Positions 63,926-64,000 of a stretch of 64,000 nucleotides of DNA are shown piece after piece (the stretch's first letter is position 1; the number at the start of each line of letters is the position of its first letter). The notes under the pieces were generated by a model. It worked only from the letters and a program-made list of their open reading frames with translations, was not told the DNA's origin and ran no database searches. This DNA comes from an uncultured Brevibacillus sp. (GTDB taxonomy: Bacteria > Bacillota > Bacilli > Brevibacillales > Brevibacillaceae), in NCBI RefSeq assembly GCF_947502445.1, contig NZ_CANMZW010000025.1, positions 18,377 through 82,376 on the forward strand, given 5' to 3'. The translations under genes were made by a program, and so were the position numbers.

Positions 63926-63966
63926 GAGTGTAGAGAAACCCTCAGTTTCTTTACACTCTTTTTGTG
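63926..63966 (+). terminator. Terminator-like hairpin near window end
   Basis: GAGTGTAGAGAAA (63926-63938) pairs with TTTCTTTACACTC (63946-63958) with one mismatch, followed by TTTTTGTGTTTT. A smaller stem (GTACCAAA/TTTGGTAC) lies just before it at 63903-63921. Confidence 0.7.
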
Positions 63967-64000
63967 TTTTCAGATGATTCGTAGATGACGATGAATGCCC

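Overview
The window looks like chromosomal DNA of a Brevibacillus-type Firmicute (Paenibacillaceae). This is inferred from gene content: a heterocycloanthracin/sonorensin-type peptide cluster, KhtTU, a YwaC-type alarmone synthetase, the carboxylase/mutase operon, strong AGGAGG ribosome sites and frequent GTG/TTG starts. No rRNA, tRNA or CRISPR array was seen.

Layout. 1-7.3 kb: partial M20 peptidase, MsrA-MsrB fusion, oligopeptide-type binding lipoprotein, BASS-family transporter, VanY-like lipoprotein, TetR regulator. 7.3-16.8 kb: one operon for propionyl-CoA carboxylation and methylmalonyl-CoA isomerisation (two biotin-carrier-like proteins, mutA, mutB, meaB, carboxyltransferase, biotin carboxylase), headed by three TetR-like palindromes. 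17-20.9 kb: small alarmone synthetase, membrane-anchored cupredoxin, ECF sigma factor without an evident anti-sigma, and an SDR lacking its catalytic Tyr/Lys. 20.9-26.9 kb: a thiazole/oxazole peptide (TOMM) cluster with a (Ser-Cys)n precursor, ocin-ThiF-like F protein, YcaO cyclodehydratase and SagB dehydrogenase. 27-37.7 kb: metabolic and transport genes, several of them broken (acetamidase N-terminus, second binding protein, MFS transporter), plus KhtTU and DedA.

38-42 kb is an AT-rich patch of small proteins and fragments that resembles an orphan immunity-gene island of polymorphic toxin systems. 42-49 kb holds RtcB, a glucose/sorbosone-dehydrogenase-like protein, an M32 carboxypeptidase and tryptophan 2,3-dioxygenase. 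49.3-59.3 kb is a compact six-gene operon: MoxR-type AAA+ ATPase, DUF5682, VWA/MIDAS protein, DUF4132 giant, double-SWIM protein and a 92-residue protein. It matches in content the poorly understood E. coli yehL-yehM-yehP-yehQ/yehI set and is the best candidate here for a little-described system. 59.4-64 kb is a decaying prophage-like tail: truncated PAPS-reductase-like gene, broken adenine methylase, a gene disrupted by a 4-bp duplication, a DUF1653 gene with an early stop, and small phage-type ORFs.

The TetR protein and the palindromes after it probably form the switch for the propionate operon. The TOMM precursor is separated from its enzymes by a terminator-like hairpin, which would give excess precursor over enzyme. 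All functions are inferred from sequence motifs read by eye; no searches were run.
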